Shown piece by piece: positions 1-8,619 of a DNA stretch of 57,537 nucleotides (its first letter is position 1; every line of letters starts with the position of its first letter). This DNA comes from Thiococcus pfennigii (GTDB lineage Bacteria; Pseudomonadota; Gammaproteobacteria; Chromatiales; Chromatiaceae), in the NCBI RefSeq assembly GCF_016583835.1, contig NZ_NRRW01000022.1:1-57537 (forward strand). The letters run 5' to 3'. The notes beneath the pieces are model-generated. The model did no database searches, was not told where the DNA came from, and saw nothing but the letters and a program-made list of their open reading frames with translations. Both the position numbers and the translations under genes were made by a program.

Positions 1-206
1 AGCAGCGCCGCCCCGCCCGCCGCGAGCACGACGGCGCCGACGACCCCGCGCACCGTCACCGAATCCCCGAACAGCCGCCGCCCATCGCGCAGCACGCGCC
101 CGCCGTCGAGGGGCCAGCGCAACCGCGACCCGAGGAGGTTGTCGAGCAGGATCGGCGCGCCGTTGGCGACGATCAGCAGCACGAGGAGTTCGATCTGGAT
201 CGCCAT
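1..206 (-). CDS. CDP-archaeol synthase-like (DUF46/CarS) membrane protein, 5' part
   Basis: The reading frame starts at an ATG at 206 on the minus strand and runs off the left edge, so only about 68 N-terminal residues are visible. They begin MAIQIELLVLLIVANGAPIL and continue with RWPLDGGRVLRDGRRLFGDS. A hydrophobic start, then ANGAPIL, then WPLDGG and a GDS segment is the pattern I know from the CarS/DUF46 family of CTP-dependent membrane cytidylyltransferase-like proteins, which bacteria also carry. The substrate in this organism cannot be told from the fragment. No strong Shine-Dalgarno is visible, and the frame stays open some way upstream, so the start is tentative. A repeat cluster begins about 45 bases upstream. 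Confidence 0.55.
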   Translation of the reverse strand, partial: MAIQIELLVLLIVANGAPILLDNLLGSRLRWPLDGGRVLRDGRRLFGDSVTVRGVVGAVVLAAGGAAL

Positions 207-249
207 GACCTGGTTGAACGCAATTGCCGGATCTTGGGCTGCTCGCGCC

Positions 250-610
250 GCATCTCGCCGTTTCGGCCGTGCCCATCTGCGCCGGGGCCGTAGGTCGGGC
301 GAGCCCGCGGGGCGTAACCCGACGGCCGGGAACGCCGCAGCCAGCGAGACAGCTATCGGGTTACGGCGCGCGCCGGCCTGTTCCCCCTCGGCGACCGCCG
401 TGCCGGCGCGCCTCACCCGACTACGGGCCGCGCCGGTCTGCGCCGGGGCCGTAGGTCGGGTTAGCCCCTCGGGGGCGTAACCCGACGGCCGGCGACGCAA
501 ACCCCGCCGAGACCGCTGTCGGGTTACGGCGCGCGCGCTGGCCTGTTCCCCCTCGGCGACCGCCGTGCCGGCGCGCCTCACCCAAGCTACGGGCCATGCC
601 TGGTCCGCCG
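250..610. repeat. Palindromic repeat cluster, two units with a period of about 161 bp
   Basis: Two units begin with GTAGGTCGGG at 290 and 451. Each holds a short-loop hairpin (arms GTCGGG.../TAACCCGAC) and a long-loop partner (GGGTTACGGCGCGCG ... GCGCGCCTCACCC). The local spacer (CTGTTCCCCCTCGGCGACCG) is shared by both units and differs from the spacers at other loci. The open frames that cross this block (for example 139-480) are by-products of the repeat. I see no gene between 207 and 789. Confidence 0.85.
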
Positions 611-789
611 GGGCGAACCCGATTAGTATGTAAGAATCTGCGGGAATTCCGGGACGGCTGCGACCGCGCTTGCCCGCCACCCGCACGCTGGTCGTCCGGG
701 GCGCCGATCGAGCGCGCCCTACGGCGCCAACGCCCCGGGCGATCGGAATCTCCGGCCGAAGGCCATCACCACCTCAGGACGGTATCGCT

Positions 790-915
790 ATGTTCTCTGC
801 CCTCATCATCCTCGCCATCGGCATCATCATCGGCTGGAACTGGCCCCAGCCGCCGTGGGCCAGGGACGCCCAGGCGAAGACGGTCGCCTGGGTCCGCTCC
901 CTGTTCTCAAAATAG
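790..915 (+). CDS. 41-residue single-pass membrane protein
   Basis: This small ORF begins MFSALIILAIGIIIGWNWPQ and ends in a basic tail (VRSLFSK). It has one N-terminal hydrophobic helix of about 15 residues, then PQPPWA, then a short amphipathic segment. An AGGA sequence at 776-779 lies at workable distance from the ATG. The frame is open upstream to 670, but the leader is arginine/proline-rich and looks non-coding, so the ATG at 790 is preferred. I know similar tiny GWNWPQP proteins only as conserved hypotheticals in gammaproteobacteria and assign no function. It converges with tsaC. Confidence 0.6.
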   Translation: MFSALIILAIGIIIGWNWPQPPWARDAQAKTVAWVRSLFSK

Positions 916-936
916 GGTCGCTACCGCACCCCAGCG

Positions 937-954
937 CGGCCGCCTGGGCGGCCG
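937..954. terminator. Hairpin between convergent genes
   Basis: A perfect 8-bp inverted repeat (CGGCCGCC, TG loop, GGCGGCCG) lies between the stop of the 41-residue protein gene (915) and the stop of tsaC (978). It could terminate transcription from both sides. There is no T tract, so intrinsic termination is uncertain. Confidence 0.35.
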
Positions 955-977
955 GGTCGCTCCCCGGCGCGCCGGGC

Positions 978-1532
978 TCAGAGACGCAGGGTGCGCCCGG
1001 TCGCCCCGTCGCGGATGCGCGAGGGCCGCTCGGCCCCGCCGCAGTCCCCTACGAGGATCATGTCCGGCGCGCCGGCAAGCCGTCGGCGCACCTCAAGCGC
1101 GGTGCGCGCCGGGCGCCGGTCGCTCAGGTTCGCGCTGGTCGAGACGATGGCGCCACCGAAGCACCGACAGAGGGCCGCGGCGATCGGATGGGCCGTGACC
1201 CGCACCGCGAGCGTCGTGTGCTCGCCGGTCAGCCAGCCGGGCGTCTCGACACGCGCCGGCAGGAGCCAGGTGTTCGGCCCAGGCCAGGAGGCGAGGATCT
1301 CGTCCATCCGCGCCTGGGCGAGGCGGTGCACGTAGGGCTCGAGCTGGACGAAGTCGGCAGCGATCAGGATCAGGCCCTTCGTCACCGACCGACGCTTGAG
1401 CGCGAGCAGTCGCGAGACGGCCGCCGCATCGCGCGGGTCGCAGCCGAGGCCGTAGACGGCCTCGGTCGGATAGGCAAGGACGCCACCCGCGGCGATGACC
1501 GCGGCCGCGCGGCGGATGCGGTGCGGGCTCAT
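978..1532 (-). CDS. tsaC: L-threonylcarbamoyladenylate synthase TsaC (Sua5/YrdC family)
   Basis: The product has 184 residues, the usual size of the short TsaC form. TsaC makes threonylcarbamoyl-AMP from threonine, bicarbonate and ATP for the t6A37 modification of ANN-decoding tRNAs. Family landmarks are GGVLAYPTEAVYGLGCDP near the N terminus, LALKRRSVTKGLILIAADF, and the STSANLS loop near residue 135. It lies 25 bp downstream of topA on the same strand, as in the common gammaproteobacterial smg-topA-tsaC arrangement, and is probably co-transcribed with topA. Confidence 0.93.
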   Translation of the reverse strand: MSPHRIRRAAAVIAAGGVLAYPTEAVYGLGCDPRDAAAVSRLLALKRRSVTKGLILIAADFVQLEPYVHRLAQARMDEILASWPGPNTWLLPARVETPGWLTGEHTTLAVRVTAHPIAAALCRCFGGAIVSTSANLSDRRPARTALEVRRRLAGAPDMILVGDCGGAERPSRIRDGATGRTLRL

Positions 1533-1557
1533 CGGCGAGGGTCCGCGCAGTCGGGCA

Positions 1558-3957
1558 TCAGCCCGCCGCCTCGTCCTTGGCCCGCACGTTCCGGCGCCGC
1601 TTGGAGGCCGGGTCGGTGGACACCGCCGGCCGCGGCTCGCCGGCCGCCCCGTCCGGGCCCTCGCCGGCCTCCAACGGCGCGCTGTAGCCGCACTGCTTCT
1701 GCGGGCAGACCAGTTCCTCGCCCTTGCCGCGGGTCACCTTGCGGGTCAGGATCGGCCAGCCGCAGTCCGGGCAGGCCTGCGCGATCGGCTCGTTCCAGAT
1801 CGCATAGTCGCACTTGGGATAGGTCGAGCAGGAATAGAAGACCTTGCCGCGCCGCGACTTCTTCTTCTGCAGGGTCCCCTTGCCGCACTTCGGGCAGGTG
1901 ACGCCCGTATCCTCGGGGCGCTCCAGCGGCTCGATGTGCTTGCACTCCGGATAGGCGCTGCACCCGACGAAGCGCCCGTACTTGCCGCGCTTGACATGCA
2001 GCGGCGAACCGCACTTGGGACAGGCGCGGCCCTCGACGACCTCGGGGGCCTCGGGCTCGGCCTTGCCGTCACCGAGGTCGCGCGTGTAGTCGCAGGTCGG
2101 GAAGTTGGTACAGCCGATGAAGCGGCCGTGGCGCCCGAGGCGGATCGACAGGGGCGCGCCGCACTTGGGGCAGGGCTCGTCGGTGCGCTCCTGAGTGACG
2201 TCGCTGCGCTTGACGTTGACCTCGGTGTCGTCGATGCGCTGCTTGAACGGCTGCCAGAACTGCTCGAGCAGCGGGATCCACTCCCCCTCGCCGCGCGAGA
2301 CCGCATCGAGGTCATCTTCGAGCCTGGCCGTGAAGTCGTAGTCGACGTAGGAGGCGAAGTATTCGGTGAGGAAGCGATTGACGACGCGGCCGACGTCGGT
2401 CGGGTGGAAGCGCTTCTTCTCCAGGCGCACGTACTCGCGCTCCTGCAGCGTCGAGATGATGCTCGCATAGGTCGAGGGCCGGCCGATGCCGTACTCCTCG
2501 AGCGCCTTGACCAGCGACGCCTCGCTGTAGCGCGGCGGCGGCTCGGTAAAGTGCTGCTCGGGGCGGATCGCGAGCAGGTCGACGAGGTCGCCCTCGGCGA
2601 GCGGCGGCAACATGCGCTCCTCGTCGTCATCGGCCCCGCCTTCGTCGTCGCGGCCTTCCAGATAGACGCGCATGAAGCCCGGCTCGGCGACCGTCGAGCC
2701 GGTCGCGCGGAAGATGTTGCCGGCCCCGGCCGAGAGGTTGATCGAGACCGTGTTGATCAGGGCATTGGCCATCTGGCAGGCGAGCGTGCGTTTCCAGATC
2801 AGCTCGTAGAGGCGGAACTGGTCGTTGCTCAGGTGACCCTTGAGCGCCGTCGGCTCACGACGGATCGAGGTCGGACGGATCGCCTCGTGCGCCTCCTGGG
2901 CGTTCTTCGCCTTCGTCTTGTACTGGCGCGGCTGCGGCGGCAGGTGATCCTCACCATAGCGCTCGGCGACATAGCCGCGGATATCGGCCAGCGCCTCCCC
3001 GGCGAGGCTCACCGAGTCGGTACGCATGTAGCTGATCAGCCCGACGCTCTCGCCGCCGACGTCGATCCCTTCATAGAGCTGCTGGGCGACGCGCATCGTG
3101 CGCTGGGCGGTGAACCCGAGCTTGCGCGCGGCCTCCTGTTGCAGCGTCGAGGTGATGAAGGGCGGCGCGGGCTGGCGCTTGCGCTGCTTGCGCTCGACGG
3201 ACTCGACGCGGAGCTTGCCGCCCGCCGACTGCTCCAGGGTCCGCGTGACCTCGCCGGCGCGCGCCTCGTCGGTGATCGTGAACTGCTCGACCTTCTCGCC
3301 GGCGAACTCGACCAGCTTGGCCGTGAAGGGCTTGGCGTCCCTCTTGGACGCGTCCTTGGCGGCGTCGGCCTCGATCGTCCAGTATTCGCGCCGGATGAAG
3401 GCCTCGATCTCCTGCTCGCGCTCGACGATCAGGCGCAGCGCCGGGCTCTGCACGCGCCCGGCCGAGAGGCCGCGGCGGACCTTCTTCCACAGCAGCGGCG
3501 AGAGGTTGAAGCCGACCAGGTAGTCGAGCGCGCGGCGCGCCTGCTGGGCGTTGACCAGATCGACCGACAGGCCGCGCGGATGGGCGACGGCCTCCTGGAT
3601 CGCGCGCTTGGTGATCTCGTGGAAGACGACCCGATGCACGGGCTTTTCGCCAAGTTGGCGGCGGCCGCGCAGCAGTTCGTAGAGGTGCCAGGAGATGGCC
3701 TCGCCTTCGCGGTCCGGGTCGGTCGCCAGATACAGGGCATCGGCCTGCTTGAGGCGCTTGGCGATGGTCTGGACGTGCTTCTCGTTGCGCTCGATGACCT
3801 GATACTGCATCTTGAAGCCCTGCGCCGGATCCACGGCGCCCTCCTTGGGCACCAGATCGCGGACGTGGCCATAGGAGGCGACCACCTCGAAATCGGGTCC
3901 GAGGTACTTCTTGATGGTCTTGGCCTTCGCGGGGGATTCGACGACTACGAGGTTCAT
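1558..3957 (-). CDS. topA: DNA topoisomerase I (type IA)
   Basis: The product has 799 residues from the ATG at 3957, which gives the family start MNLVVVESPAKAKTIKKYLG. An in-frame GTG at 3987 would add ten residues but has no better ribosome site. TopA relaxes negative supercoils with Mg2+ and no ATP. Visible are an N-terminal TOPRIM domain (ESPAKAKTI, later DPDREGEAI), the central toroid, and the catalytic tyrosine in GLISYMRTDS. The C-terminal third carries four zinc-ribbon-like units: CPKCGAPL, CPKCGSPL and CPKCGKG each with a second cysteine pair, then a CPDCGWP unit. The tail is lysine/arginine-rich. smg, its usual upstream neighbour, is displaced to 9319 by an inserted transporter cluster. 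Confidence 0.97.
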   Translation of the reverse strand: MNLVVVESPAKAKTIKKYLGPDFEVVASYGHVRDLVPKEGAVDPAQGFKMQYQVIERNEKHVQTIAKRLKQADALYLATDPDREGEAISWHLYELLRGRRQLGEKPVHRVVFHEITKRAIQEAVAHPRGLSVDLVNAQQARRALDYLVGFNLSPLLWKKVRRGLSAGRVQSPALRLIVEREQEIEAFIRREYWTIEADAAKDASKRDAKPFTAKLVEFAGEKVEQFTITDEARAGEVTRTLEQSAGGKLRVESVERKQRKRQPAPPFITSTLQQEAARKLGFTAQRTMRVAQQLYEGIDVGGESVGLISYMRTDSVSLAGEALADIRGYVAERYGEDHLPPQPRQYKTKAKNAQEAHEAIRPTSIRREPTALKGHLSNDQFRLYELIWKRTLACQMANALINTVSINLSAGAGNIFRATGSTVAEPGFMRVYLEGRDDEGGADDDEERMLPPLAEGDLVDLLAIRPEQHFTEPPPRYSEASLVKALEEYGIGRPSTYASIISTLQEREYVRLEKKRFHPTDVGRVVNRFLTEYFASYVDYDFTARLEDDLDAVSRGEGEWIPLLEQFWQPFKQRIDDTEVNVKRSDVTQERTDEPCPKCGAPLSIRLGRHGRFIGCTNFPTCDYTRDLGDGKAEPEAPEVVEGRACPKCGSPLHVKRGKYGRFVGCSAYPECKHIEPLERPEDTGVTCPKCGKGTLQKKKSRRGKVFYSCSTYPKCDYAIWNEPIAQACPDCGWPILTRKVTRGKGEELVCPQKQCGYSAPLEAGEGPDGAAGEPRPAVSTDPASKRRRNVRAKDEAAG

Positions 3958-4251
3958 CTTCACGCTGGGACGGCTGACAAGGCGCACTAGGAGATACGAT
4001 CCGGATCCTGGGAGTCAAGGGGCATCGACGCCGGGCGGCACCCCCGCGGGTACACGAGGCGACGAATGCAGCGCCCACCATCGGCCTTGGCCAGTCCGGC
4101 GCAGGGTATGCACCGCCCAGCCTCCGCGTCGCACTCGATCGCGCCGGCCCGCGGTTCCCCGACGAAGGGCGGACAGGGTCCGGCACCCGGCAAGATGGCG
4201 AAGGCGTGTCCGAACGGGGTCGGCGGTGGAGGATGGTTACCCGCCCTCGGC

Positions 4252-4264
4252 CCTTACCCTAAGG
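4252..4264. promoter_or_regulatory. Small inverted repeat in the topA / metal-transporter divergent region
   Basis: The 396-bp gap between the topA start and the transporter operon has no convincing gene. A perfect CCTTA-CCC-TAAGG inverted repeat lies about 90 bp before the transporter start codon. It could be a metalloregulator site, but it does not match a Zur, Fur or MntR consensus that I can recall, and 5-bp arms may be chance. I see no clear -35/-10 pair here. Confidence 0.2.
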
Positions 4265-4353
4265 ATTGCGGTTGATTCCGACCGGACTTCTCTTACCATG
4301 CCCGGGATACGACAATTCCAACGACCCGAAACCCTCGGGTCCCGGAGGCTGCC

Positions 4354-5370
4354 ATGAGGTACCGCATCCCCACCCTGACCATCTCGGCGCTCCTGTGGGC
4401 GCTCATCGCCCTGCTCGCCGCCAGTCAGGCCGGTGCCCGCGACGAGCCGGGCGCAGCGCCGCTCGAGGTGGTCGTGACCATCGGCATGCTCGGCGATCTG
4501 GTCGAGCAGGTCGGCGGCCCCTGCGTGCGCACGACGACCCTGATGGGGCCGGGTGTCGACCCGCACCTCTATCGGGCGAGCGCCCGTGACGTGCAGCGGC
4601 TCCAGCGCGCCGACGTCATCCTCTACGCGGGCTATGCGTTGGAGGGGCAGCTCGGCGACGTCCTCGCGCGGTTCGCGCGGCTGAAGCCGACGCTCGCGGT
4701 CGCCGAGGCGGCGGTCGCGCGCGATGATCTGATCGAGGTCGGCGGGGCCTATGGCGTGGATCCGCACCTGTGGATGGACGTGCGTCTGTGGTCGCGGACG
4801 GTGCCGCGCATCGCCGCCCTGCTCGGCGAGCAGCGCCCGGACTGCGCGGCCGACATCCGCGCCCGCGCCGACGCCTCGATGGCCCAGCTCGCGGCGCTGC
4901 ACACCTGGGTCGCGGAGGCGATCGAGACGATCCCGACCGGGCAGCGCGTCCTGATCACGGCCCACGATGCCTTCAACTACCTCGGCCGCGCGTACGGGAT
5001 CGAGGTCATCGGCATCCAGGGCACCAGCACCGAGTCCCAGGCCGGCATCGCCGACATCCGCCGGATGGCCGGGCTCATCGCCGAGCGCCAGGTGCCGGCG
5101 GTCTTCGTCGAGACCACGATCAACCCGCGCACGATCCAGGCGGTGATCGAGGCGGCCGCCGACCAGGGCCAGGCGGTGCGCATCGGCGGGCAGCTCTATT
5201 CGGACGCGATGGGCGAGGACGGCACCGCCGGCGGCACCTACGTCGGCATGATCCACGAGAACACGACCCACATCGTCGAGGCGCTCGGCGGCCGGTTGCC
5301 GCCGCTGCCGGCGGCGCTGCACGACTGGGCCGAACGCTGGGGCATCGCCGATGACGAAGCCGAATCCTGA
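4354..5370 (+). CDS. Mn/Zn ABC transporter, periplasmic metal-binding protein (TroA/ZnuA family)
   Basis: This 338-residue cluster A-I substrate-binding protein starts after a good GGAGG site. It has a signal peptide (about residues 1-28, ending near SQAGARD). Metal-ligand landmarks are GVDPHLYR, GVDPHLWMDV, ITAHDAFNYL and, near the C terminus, GGQLYSDAMG, giving the His-His-His-Asp set of the family. There is no long His-rich loop of the kind seen in classical ZnuA, and the spacing and TTINPRTIQAVIEAA segment look more like TroA/MntA proteins. Mn, Zn or both are therefore possible. Its end overlaps the ATPase gene by 20 bp, indicating one operon with the next three genes. Confidence 0.9.
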   Translation: MRYRIPTLTISALLWALIALLAASQAGARDEPGAAPLEVVVTIGMLGDLVEQVGGPCVRTTTLMGPGVDPHLYRASARDVQRLQRADVILYAGYALEGQLGDVLARFARLKPTLAVAEAAVARDDLIEVGGAYGVDPHLWMDVRLWSRTVPRIAALLGEQRPDCAADIRARADASMAQLAALHTWVAEAIETIPTGQRVLITAHDAFNYLGRAYGIEVIGIQGTSTESQAGIADIRRMAGLIAERQVPAVFVETTINPRTIQAVIEAAADQGQAVRIGGQLYSDAMGEDGTAGGTYVGMIHENTTHIVEALGGRLPPLPAALHDWAERWGIADDEAES

Positions 5371-6256
5371 ACCGCCCGTCGCCCACCGAGACGACCGGCG
5401 AGCGAGCCCATCGCTGGCCGCCAGGCTGAGGGCCATCCTCGGCGCCCCCGGGCCGGGGCCGGCGCGCGACGGCGAGCTGCACGAGCCACGCCTGGCCCTG
5501 CATGTCGAGGACCTCACCGTCAGCTACCACGGCGACCCGGTGCTCTGGGACATCGACCTCGACATCCCGCCCGGCGTCATGGCCGCGATCGTCGGCCCCA
5601 ACGGCGCCGGCAAGAGCACCCTGATCAAGGCGGTACTCGGTTTGGTCAGGCCGGCCGCCGGGCACATCCGCATCCACGGCCGACCCTATCGGGCGCAACG
5701 CCGCCGCGTCGGCTATGTGCCGCAACGCTCCAGCGTCGACTGGGACTTTCCGACCACCGTCCTCGACCTGGTCACGATGGGCCTCTACGGCCAGCTCGGC
5801 TGGTTGCGCTGGCCGGGCCGCACCGAGCGCGCCAAGGCCCTCGAGGCGCTCGATCTGGTCGGCCTGCGCGACCTCGCCGGGCGCCAGATCAGCCAACTCT
5901 CGGGCGGCCAGCAGCAGCGCGCCTTCCTCGCGCGGGCGCTCGTGCAGCAGGCCGATGTCTATTTCCTCGACGAGCCGATGGCCGGGGTCGATGCGACGAC
6001 CGAGCGGGCCATCGTCGAGATCCTGCGGCGGCTGCGCGACGCGGGCAAGACCGTCATCGTCGTCCACCACGACCTGCAGACGGTGCGCACCTATTTCGAT
6101 TGGCTGCTGATCCTCAACGTGCGGGTCATCGCCCAAGGGCCCGTCGCCGAGGTCTACACGGCCGAGCACCTGCGCCGCGCCTACGGCGGGCAGATCGCGC
6201 TGCTCGACCCCGAGGCGCTCCTCGGCCCAGCGCCGTCGGCGGGGGGCGTGCGGTGA
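5351..6256 (+). CDS. Mn/Zn ABC transporter ATP-binding protein (TroB/ZnuC-like)
   Basis: The product has 301 residues, long for the family because of a roughly 50-residue N-terminal extension before the ATPase domain begins at HVEDLTVSYHG. Visible are Walker A GPNGAGKST, the Q-loop in VGYVPQRSS, the signature LSGGQQQR, Walker B VYFLDEPMAGVD and the switch histidine in VIVVHHDLQTV. The motif spacing and the WDFPTTVLDLV segment are typical of metal-uptake ATPases. The start overlaps the binding-protein gene, and the stop overlaps the GTG of the next permease gene. The extension is low-complexity (Pro/Ala/Arg), so an internal start cannot be excluded. Confidence 0.92.
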   Translation: MTKPNPEPPVAHRDDRRASPSLAARLRAILGAPGPGPARDGELHEPRLALHVEDLTVSYHGDPVLWDIDLDIPPGVMAAIVGPNGAGKSTLIKAVLGLVRPAAGHIRIHGRPYRAQRRRVGYVPQRSSVDWDFPTTVLDLVTMGLYGQLGWLRWPGRTERAKALEALDLVGLRDLAGRQISQLSGGQQQRAFLARALVQQADVYFLDEPMAGVDATTERAIVEILRRLRDAGKTVIVVHHDLQTVRTYFDWLLILNVRVIAQGPVAEVYTAEHLRRAYGGQIALLDPEALLGPAPSAGGVR

Positions 6257-7392
6257 CACCGCTCGACCTGCTCTCGGACTACACGATCCAGACCGTCGTC
6301 CTGGGCGCCGGCCTGCTCGGCGTCGCGAGCGGCGTCCTCGGCAGCTTCGCGGTGCTGCGCCGCCAGAGCCTGCTCGGCGACGCCCTGTCGCACGCCGCCC
6401 TGCCCGGCATCTGCCTCGGCTTCCTGGTCGCCGGCGCGCGCGAACTCGGGAGCATCCTGCTCGGCGCGCTGGCCAGCGGCACGGCGGCCGCGCTGCTGAT
6501 GCTGCTGTTGACCCGCAAGAGCCGCCTCAAGACGGATGCGGGCCTCGGCGTCGTGCTGAGCGTCTTCTTCGCACTCGGCACCGTCCTGCTGACCCGCATC
6601 CAGGGCACTGGCGGCGCCGCCCAGGCCGGCCTGGACTCCTTCCTCTTCGGCCAGGCGGCAGCCATCCTGCGCGGCGATCTGCCGGTCATGGGCGCGATCA
6701 CGGCCGTGGCCCTCGCGCTCGTGATCCTGCTCTGGAAGGAGCTGAAGCTGGTCTGCTTCGATCCCCTCTTCGCCGCCTCGCTCGGCCTACCGGTGGTCGT
6801 CCTGGAGGTGCTGCTGACGATGATGATCGCGCTCGCGGTCGTCGTCGGCCTGCAGATGGTCGGGGTCGTCCTGATGGCGGCGATGATCGTCGCCCCGGCC
6901 GTCGCCGCGCGCCAATGGAGCCGCCGCCTCGAGGGCATGGTCCTGCTCGCCGCCGCGTTCGGCGTGGTCGGCGGCATCACGGGGGCCGTGCTCAGCGCCG
7001 CCGGGAGCGGCCTGGCGACCGGCCCCTTGATCGTCCTGAGCGTCTCGCTGATCGTCCTGGTTTCACTGCTGCTCGCGCCCGAGCGCGGCCTCCTCTGGGA
7101 GATGGCGCGGCACTGGCGCAACCGCCGACAGGTGCGCACCGCCCAGGTCCTGGCCACCCTCCACCGCCTCGCCGAGGCGCACGAGGACCCGGCCTACCCG
7201 TCCGAGCAGGGCACGATCGAGGCCTATTACGGCGGCGCGATGGGCCGCGTGCTGCGCCGGCTGGAGTCGCGCGGCCTGGTCCGCGCCGTCTCCCACCCCC
7301 CGGAGACGACGCTGCATTGGCAGTTGACGGCGGCCGGTCTCGCCGAGGCCGAGCGGGGCCTCGACGGCCCATCGCGGCGCGGGGCCGACTGA
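6253..7392 (+). CDS. Mn/Zn ABC transporter permease with C-terminal winged-helix-like domain (TroC-like)
   Basis: This 379-residue ABC-3 family permease starts at a GTG that overlaps the ATPase stop. About eight hydrophobic helices occupy residues 10-280, with RRQSLLGDALSHAALPG, the usual ABC-3 cytoplasmic motif, early on. After residue 285 the chain becomes charged and reads RQVRTAQVLATLHRLAEAH, then GRVLRRLESRGLVRAVSH and LTAAGLAEAERG. This has the helix-turn-helix-wing rhythm of DtxR-type regulators. Such tails are known on some TroC/TroD-like permeases, with function unclear. The frame is open upstream of 6253, but that stretch overlaps the ATPase and is not family-like. Confidence 0.9.
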   Translation: MTPLDLLSDYTIQTVVLGAGLLGVASGVLGSFAVLRRQSLLGDALSHAALPGICLGFLVAGARELGSILLGALASGTAAALLMLLLTRKSRLKTDAGLGVVLSVFFALGTVLLTRIQGTGGAAQAGLDSFLFGQAAAILRGDLPVMGAITAVALALVILLWKELKLVCFDPLFAASLGLPVVVLEVLLTMMIALAVVVGLQMVGVVLMAAMIVAPAVAARQWSRRLEGMVLLAAAFGVVGGITGAVLSAAGSGLATGPLIVLSVSLIVLVSLLLAPERGLLWEMARHWRNRRQVRTAQVLATLHRLAEAHEDPAYPSEQGTIEAYYGGAMGRVLRRLESRGLVRAVSHPPETTLHWQLTAAGLAEAERGLDGPSRRGAD

Positions 7393-7393
7393 C

Positions 7394-8521
7394 GTGCAGG
7401 CCTTCTTCGACAACACGGCACTGATGATCGTCCTGACCGGCACCCTGGTCGGGGTCGCCGCGACCCTGCTCGGCACCTTCCTCGTGCTGCGCGGCAACAG
7501 CATGCTCTCCGACGCGATCAGCCACTCGATCGTCCTCGGCATCGTCGTCGTGTGGCTGCTCACCCACCAGGTGAGCGGCCCGGTGCAGATCCTCGGCGCG
7601 GCCCTGGCCGGCGTCCTGACCGTGGTCCTGACCGAACTCCTGGTCGCGACCCGACGCGTCAAGAACGACGCCGCGATCGGACTGGTCTTTCCGGTCCTGT
7701 TCTCGATCGGCGTCCTGCTGCTGAACCTCTACGCGCGCGACGTGCACATCGACCAGCACACGGTCCTGCTTGGCGAGATCGGCTTCGTCTGGCTCGACAC
7801 GGTGCCGATCGCCGGCTACCCGGTGCCGCGTTCGCTCATCGCGATGGGCGCGATGACCCTCGTCAACCTGCTCTTCGTCGTCGTCTTCTACAAGGAGCTC
7901 AAGCTCACCAGCTTCGACGCCGGCCTCGCCAAGGCCCTGGGGTTCGCCCCCGGCGTCCTCTTCTATGCGCTGCTGACGCTCACCAGCGCCACGGCCGTCG
8001 CCGCCTTCGATGCGGTCGGCGTGATCCTCTTCGTCGCCTTCGTCATCGTGCCGCCGTCGGCGGCCTACCTGCTGACCGACCGGTTGGGCCGGATGTTGAT
8101 CTACGGCGTCGCGATCTCGGCCGCCTCGACGATCGCCGGCTACTTCCTCGCGGTCGCCTGGAACGTGTCGATCGGCGGGATGATGGCGACCCTCACCGGG
8201 GTCTTCCTCGTCCTCGCCTTCCTGCTCGGACCGCGCCATGGTCTGATCGCCGGCGAACTGCGGCGCCGCGGGCGGCGCCGCCACAACGAGTGCCGGACGC
8301 TGGCAGTGCACCTCTACAACCACGAGGCCGGCCCGGAGCGCTGCGAGGAATGCGTGACCTCGGCGCTACGCGAGCACCTCTCTTGGGATGATGCGAAGGC
8401 CAGCCGGATCGTCGCCCGCAGCCTCGCCCAGGGCCTAATCGTCCAGGACGGCGACATGCTGGAACTGACCGAGAAGGGGCGCGCCGCGGCGCGCAAGATC
8501 CTCGAGCCCTGGCGGCGCTAG
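7394..8521 (+). CDS. Second Mn/Zn ABC transporter permease with C-terminal winged-helix-like domain (TroD-like)
   Basis: The product has 375 residues and starts at a GTG two bases after the previous stop. It is a second ABC-3 permease with the motif RGNSMLSDAISHSIVLG and eight or so membrane helices, and presumably forms a heterodimeric channel with the first permease. From about residue 295 it has a cytoplasmic tail (CRTLAVHLYNHE, CEECVTSALREHLSWDD, RIVARSLAQGLIVQDGD, LTEKGRAAARKIL) that again looks like a winged helix and includes a CxxC-like HxxxxxxxCxxC pattern. It is the last gene of the four-gene operon, and a repeat array follows. Confidence 0.9.
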   Translation: MQAFFDNTALMIVLTGTLVGVAATLLGTFLVLRGNSMLSDAISHSIVLGIVVVWLLTHQVSGPVQILGAALAGVLTVVLTELLVATRRVKNDAAIGLVFPVLFSIGVLLLNLYARDVHIDQHTVLLGEIGFVWLDTVPIAGYPVPRSLIAMGAMTLVNLLFVVVFYKELKLTSFDAGLAKALGFAPGVLFYALLTLTSATAVAAFDAVGVILFVAFVIVPPSAAYLLTDRLGRMLIYGVAISAASTIAGYFLAVAWNVSIGGMMATLTGVFLVLAFLLGPRHGLIAGELRRRGRRRHNECRTLAVHLYNHEAGPERCEECVTSALREHLSWDDAKASRIVARSLAQGLIVQDGDMLELTEKGRAAARKILEPWRR

Positions 8522-8619
8522 GCAGGATTCGACCCCCGATGGATGGGGATCGCGTCGGATTGACGTGAAACACGCCGTCTCATCGTCCCGCGTGCCGCCA
8601 AGCCGGCCTGCTCGTGGGG

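Noticed and set aside
139-480. Short open frames across the first repeat cluster, with similar ones in 8.6-9.3, 35.2-36.2 and 38.6-39.0 kb
   Set aside because: They consist of translated palindromic repeat ([16 protein letters not shown]-like) and recur wherever the repeat does.
1495-3990. Very long open frame on the plus strand antisense to topA (831 codons)
   Set aside because: High GC keeps alternative frames open. The translation is low-complexity (Ala/Leu/Arg/Asp) with no family features, while the minus strand encodes intact TopA.
3987-4193. 68-codon minus-strand frame just upstream of topA
   Set aside because: Cys/Pro/Arg-rich with no recognisable family and no ribosome site. It ends at the alternative topA GTG, which looks coincidental.
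4266-4353. Zur, Fur or MntR box and a sigma-70 promoter upstream of the transporter operon
   Set aside because: No stretch matches a known box well enough, and no -35/-10 pair with proper spacing was convincing. Only the CCTTA-CCC-TAAGG repeat is listed, at low confidence.
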